Shown piece after piece: positions 60,987-64,000 of a stretch of DNA of 64,000 nucleotides; positions within the stretch are counted from its first letter, which is position 1, and every line of letters starts with the position of its first letter. The stretch is from Sandaracinomonas limnophila. Its GTDB lineage: Bacteria > Bacteroidota > Bacteroidia > Cytophagales > Spirosomataceae. The notes under the pieces were generated by a model that saw only the letters and a list, made by a program, of their open reading frames with translations, ran no database searches and was not told the DNA's origin. Both the position numbers and the translations under genes were made by a program. The stretch covers positions 186,001 to 250,000 of the forward strand of contig NZ_SACY01000002.1 of the NCBI RefSeq assembly GCF_004005965.1, given 5' to 3'.

Positions 60987-63896
60987 ATGAAAAAACTCTT
61001 TACTCAAGCATTAGCCTCATTTGTTGTGCTATTACTTTGTAGTTTTTCAATCATCGCACAGACTAAATTAACTGGTAAAGTTGTAGATGCCAGCTCTAAA
61101 GAAACCTTAATTGGTGTAAGTATTGCTGTAAAAGGAAAAGTAATTGGTACCATTACGGATGGGAACGGAAATTTTTCATTGACCACTTCTACTCCTACTC
61201 CCTTTACGGTAACGGTTTCAATGGTTGGCTATGAAAGACAAGAAATTCAGGTGACTGAAAAATCTAAAAATCTTCAAATTGCTTTAAAGGAGCAAACTGT
61301 TTTAGGACAAGATGTTGTTGTTTCAGCCAGTAGAATTGAAGAAAGCGTCATGCAATCTCCCGTTACGGTAGAAAAAATGGATATTCGTACGATTCGTGAA
61401 ACCCCATCAGCTTCTTTTTATGATGCACTTCGTAACTTGAAAGGAGTTGAATTAAGTTCTCAATCGGTAACATTTTCATCAGTTAACATGCGTGGATTTG
61501 GTTCCAACGGAAACGTTCGTGTGGTTCAATTAATTGATGGAATGGACAATCAAGCGCCAGGATTAAACTTCTCTGTAGGTAACATTGTAGGTATCACAGA
61601 ATTAGATTTAGAAGGAGTTGATGTGTTGCCAGGTGCAGCTTCTGCTCTTTATGGACCAAATGCAATGAATGGTTTGATTTTAATGAATTCAAAAAGCCCA
61701 TTCTTGTACCAAGGCTTAAGCGCTCAGGTAAAAACTGGATTGATGTACGCTTCTAATCGTACTGAAACTACTACTCCTTATAGCGATTTCTCTATACGTT
61801 ATGCTAAGGCTATTAACAACAAATTTGCCTATAAAATCAACTTTACTACGTTAAGTGCTGAAGATTGGCAAGCAACTGATAATCGTGACCAATCCTTATT
61901 AAATGGTTATGGTTTAGGAGCTGCAGACCGTTTAACAAATTTAGCATATAATGGAGTAAACGTTTATGGAGATGAAACTAACGTAAATATGTACTCATCT
62001 CTTTATGGAGCAATTCCTGGAATGGTTACTGCTGCATTAGCAGACCCAACAAATCCTGCCAATGCATTTGGTATGGGACTATACAAATTCGGTCAATTAT
62101 TCGGTAAAAAACCAGAAGATTTGTTACAATATTTTGTTCCGAATGTTGCCATTTCGCGTGAGGGATATAAGGAGTCAGATTTAGCTTCTTATATGAACAG
62201 AAATATGAAGTTCAATGCGGCTATTCATTACCGTTTCAATGATAAGTTGGAGTTGATTTTGCAAGGAAACTATGGTCAAGGTACAACAGTTTATACTGGC
62301 GCCGACCGTTATTCTATCAAGAACTTCAGCATGGGGCAATACAAGGCTGAATTAAAAGGTTCAAATTTCTTCTTACGTGCCTATACTACGCAAGAAAATT
62401 CAGGTGATGCGTATGCAACTGGTACTTTAGGACAATTGGTTAATGAAGTGGCAAGACCAAGTACCGCTTGGTACCCTTCTTTCTTCCAAACTTTTGCGGG
62501 ATTATCTTTCACTAAATTTGCTACCGAGTTACAAACAAATTTAGCGAAAGGATTAGCTCCAGCGGTTGCTTTAGGTACAGCAGTAGCAACAAACACTGCA
62601 TCTTATCCTTATTATTTAGGAACTGCTCGTTCAGTTGCGGATGGTGGAACTCGTTTATACCCAGGTACTGCTGCATTTAATGCTGCAGTAGATGCAATTA
62701 AAAACAAGGCTTTACCTGCTGGTGCTAAATTTTTAGACAAATCGGCCCTTTACCATTACGAAGGTATGTACAATTTCACAGAGAAATTGAACAATAAATT
62801 TGAATTGATTGCTGGTGCCAACTACAGAATTTATGCCTTAAATTCTGAAGGTACTTTATTTGCATTAGACAATAATGGAAATGAATTTTCAATTCATGAA
62901 TTTGGTGCTTATGCACAGGCAGGCAAGAAATTCATCAAGGACAAATTGAAAATTACAGCTTCGATGCGTTACGACAAAAACGAAAATTTTGATGGTCAGT
63001 TCTCTCCAAGACTTTCTGGAGTATTCACTGAAGGAAATTCTAACTTCCGTGTTTCTTACCAAACGGGTTTTAGAATTCCAACTACACAAGACCAGTACAT
63101 CAATTTGTTAACTCCTTCAGCTCGTCTATTAGGAGGTTTAGCTGTTGTTCAAGACAGATATAACTTATCTGGAAATTCTTATACCTTACAATCCGTTTTG
63201 GCAGGAAAACCAGAAGCTTATACTGCTAAATCTTGGAAACCAGAGCAAGTTAAAACTTGGGAATTTGGATACAAAGGTTTATTATTCGAAAACATGTTAG
63301 CTGACTTCTATTACTACAATAGTACGTATATAAACTTCTCAGCAGGTATGGCAGTAGTTCAAACTCCTGCACAACATAAGGATCCTTCAGTTTTAGGAAA
63401 TAAAGTATTCTCTTTCCCTTCAAATGTTGACAACGAAGTTAAAACAACAGGTTGGGGCTTAAGTTTAGATTATAAATTACCAGGCAACTGGAATTTAGGA
63501 GGAAACACTTCCTATAATTATGTTACTGATAATGGTGGTTTGAGCAATTATACATTGGCTTATAATACACCAATGTTCAGAACAAATGTAACATTGGGAA
63601 ATCGTAACATTGCTGGTTCTGGTTGGGGCGTAAACGCAGTTTGGAGATTCCAAGAAGGATTTGTTTGGCAGTCGAGCATTGTTAACCAAGCAGTAAACCA
63701 ATTGCAACAAAGTTACATTCCAAAATTCTCGAACTTCGACTTAGCGGTAAGCAAGAAAGTTTCTGAAATCAAGTCTATCATCAAAGTGGGAGGAACCAAC
63801 TTATTTGGTCCAGCTTATTCAACAGGTTGGGCAAACCCAATGATTGGAAGCATGTACTATGTTAGTATCGCTTTTGATGAATTATTGAATAAATAA
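60987..63896 (+). CDS. TonB-dependent outer-membrane receptor
   Basis: Outer-membrane gated barrel importing a ligand with TonB energy. From the start at 60987 it has 969 residues: signal peptide (MKKLFTQALASFVVLLLCSFSIIAQ), a CarboxypepD_reg-like domain (KLTGKVVDASSKETLIGVSIAVKGKVIGTITDGNGNFSL), a plug (VVVSASRIEESVMQSPVTVEKMDIRTIRETPSASFYDALRNLKGVELSS; RGFGSNGNVRVVQLIDGMDNQAPG; DVLPGAASALYGPNAMNGLI) and a long beta barrel to the C-terminal YVSIAFDELLNK. No SusD partner follows, so it is not a typical SusC pair. The substrate is unknown. The longer frame from 60849 is rejected because it crosses the promoter. A terminator follows. Confidence 0.92.
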   Translation: MKKLFTQALASFVVLLLCSFSIIAQTKLTGKVVDASSKETLIGVSIAVKGKVIGTITDGNGNFSLTTSTPTPFTVTVSMVGYERQEIQVTEKSKNLQIALKEQTVLGQDVVVSASRIEESVMQSPVTVEKMDIRTIRETPSASFYDALRNLKGVELSSQSVTFSSVNMRGFGSNGNVRVVQLIDGMDNQAPGLNFSVGNIVGITELDLEGVDVLPGAASALYGPNAMNGLILMNSKSPFLYQGLSAQVKTGLMYASNRTETTTPYSDFSIRYAKAINNKFAYKINFTTLSAEDWQATDNRDQSLLNGYGLGAADRLTNLAYNGVNVYGDETNVNMYSSLYGAIPGMVTAALADPTNPANAFGMGLYKFGQLFGKKPEDLLQYFVPNVAISREGYKESDLASYMNRNMKFNAAIHYRFNDKLELILQGNYGQGTTVYTGADRYSIKNFSMGQYKAELKGSNFFLRAYTTQENSGDAYATGTLGQLVNEVARPSTAWYPSFFQTFAGLSFTKFATELQTNLAKGLAPAVALGTAVATNTASYPYYLGTARSVADGGTRLYPGTAAFNAAVDAIKNKALPAGAKFLDKSALYHYEGMYNFTEKLNNKFELIAGANYRIYALNSEGTLFALDNNGNEFSIHEFGAYAQAGKKFIKDKLKITASMRYDKNENFDGQFSPRLSGVFTEGNSNFRVSYQTGFRIPTTQDQYINLLTPSARLLGGLAVVQDRYNLSGNSYTLQSVLAGKPEAYTAKSWKPEQVKTWEFGYKGLLFENMLADFYYYNSTYINFSAGMAVVQTPAQHKDPSVLGNKVFSFPSNVDNEVKTTGWGLSLDYKLPGNWNLGGNTSYNYVTDNGGLSNYTLAYNTPMFRTNVTLGNRNIAGSGWGVNAVWRFQEGFVWQSSIVNQAVNQLQQSYIPKFSNFDLAVSKKVSEIKSIIKVGGTNLFGPAYSTGWANPMIGSMYYVSIAFDELLNK

Positions 63897-63916
63897 AATT
63901 TCAAAAAGTAATTTAA

Positions 63917-63947
63917 AAGGCTGCCCTGCAAGGCAGCCTTTTTTTTT
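63917..63947 (+). terminator. Terminator after the TonB receptor gene
   Basis: Stem AAGGCTGCC (63917-63925) with GGCAGCCTT (63932-63940), loop CTGCA, followed by a T run to 63947. Confidence 0.92.
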
Positions 63948-63948
63948 G

Positions 63949-63956
63949 TACATTTG
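63949..63956 (+). promoter_or_regulatory. Promoter -7 element for the gene at the right edge
   Basis: TACATTTG (TAnnTTTG) directly after the terminator and 21 bases before the ATG at 63978. Confidence 0.45.
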
Positions 63957-63977
63957 TTGTTTGGAATAAATCGAAAG

Positions 63978-64000
63978 ATGAAGGAAAAAATTGATTCGAC
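63978..64000 (+). CDS. Start of a gene cut by the window edge
   Basis: An ATG followed by AAG GAA AAA ATT GAT TCG (MKEKIDS) runs off the window. A TAnnTTTG element stands 21 bases before it, which supports it as a start. Too short to identify. Confidence 0.4.

Noticed and set aside
1-64000. Integrated phage, insertion sequence, integrase or defence island.
   Set aside because: No transposase, recombinase, phage structural or defence genes were found; gene order looks like ordinary chromosome.

Overview
The window is about 64 kb of AT-rich chromosome from a member of the Bacteroidota, most likely of the order Cytophagales (an inference; no rRNA gene is present to confirm it). The clues are promoters of the Bacteroidota type (TAnnTTTG, once with TTG 19 bases upstream), start codons without Shine-Dalgarno sequences, secreted proteins with type IX secretion C-terminal domains, a TonB-dependent receptor with a CarboxypepD_reg-like N-terminus, a long-tailed Rho, GSCFA, DUF885 and DUF349 proteins, and a CruF-type carotenoid gene. 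Almost all of it is chromosomal housekeeping. I see no rRNA, tRNA, CRISPR array, prophage, integrase or insertion sequence. Apart from the repeat-rich stretch around 37.65-38.28 kb, which holds a small nuclease gene, no gene-free gap reaches 300 bases.

Layout. 0-3.6 kb: end of a TPR protein gene, ribH, lysC, serS. 3.6-6.9 kb: a response regulator/histidine kinase pair facing a small secreted protein, with a direct repeat between them that looks like a regulator site. 6.9-10.2 kb: ruvB, then glpF-glpK (glycerol uptake and phosphorylation; gpsA lies at 23 kb). 10.4-17.9 kb: an arginine-decarboxylase-like gene, an Mpl-like murein ligase, a DUF349 protein, ettA, a DUF486 protein and a MoxR ATPase. 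17.9-22.9 kb: two secreted carbohydrate-active genes, an acetylesterase-polygalacturonase fusion and a GH2 enzyme, probably acting on pectin. 23-28.6 kb: gpsA, a HIT protein, kup, a lipoprotein joining a cytochrome-c-like segment to a copper monooxygenase domain, and an AlbA_2 protein. 28.7-31.8 kb: cysH-cysD-cysN for sulfate assimilation. 31.9-37.6 kb: RidA, a GH63-like glucosidase, a DUF885 lipoprotein and a GSCFA protein. 37.6-38.3 kb: palindromic repeats with a DUF559 nuclease gene. 38.3-43.6 kb: mrp, a NifU-domain protein, a Ddl-like ATP-grasp ligase, a DinB-fold protein, gamma carbonic anhydrase, SixA, a 52-residue membrane protein and a small methyltransferase. 43.6-49.6 kb: udk, nadB, a coiled-coil protein, ornithine aminotransferase and rho. 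49.8-54.5 kb: bioF-bioD-bioA, nrdB and a HupE/UreJ-like membrane protein. 54.6-64 kb: a large type IX-secreted protein, glnS, cruF, manC and a TonB-dependent receptor.

The feature most worth attention is a family of short tandem repeats with a strict 7-base period (8 in one case), found at about ten places. The unit changes from place to place (GTGGAAA, GTTGAAA, GTTAATG, AATTAAC, AGACGAG) but is uniform within a place. Several occur as inverted pairs able to form long hairpins at gene ends. They supply stop codons or terminal residues to neighbouring genes, and one 84-base array sits in frame inside the histidine kinase as four 7-residue repeats. A second, unrelated palindromic repeat family surrounds and partly encodes the DUF559 nuclease, and a third (43-base direct repeat) lies before cysD. 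I read these as active repeat systems shaping gene ends; the mechanism is unknown to me.
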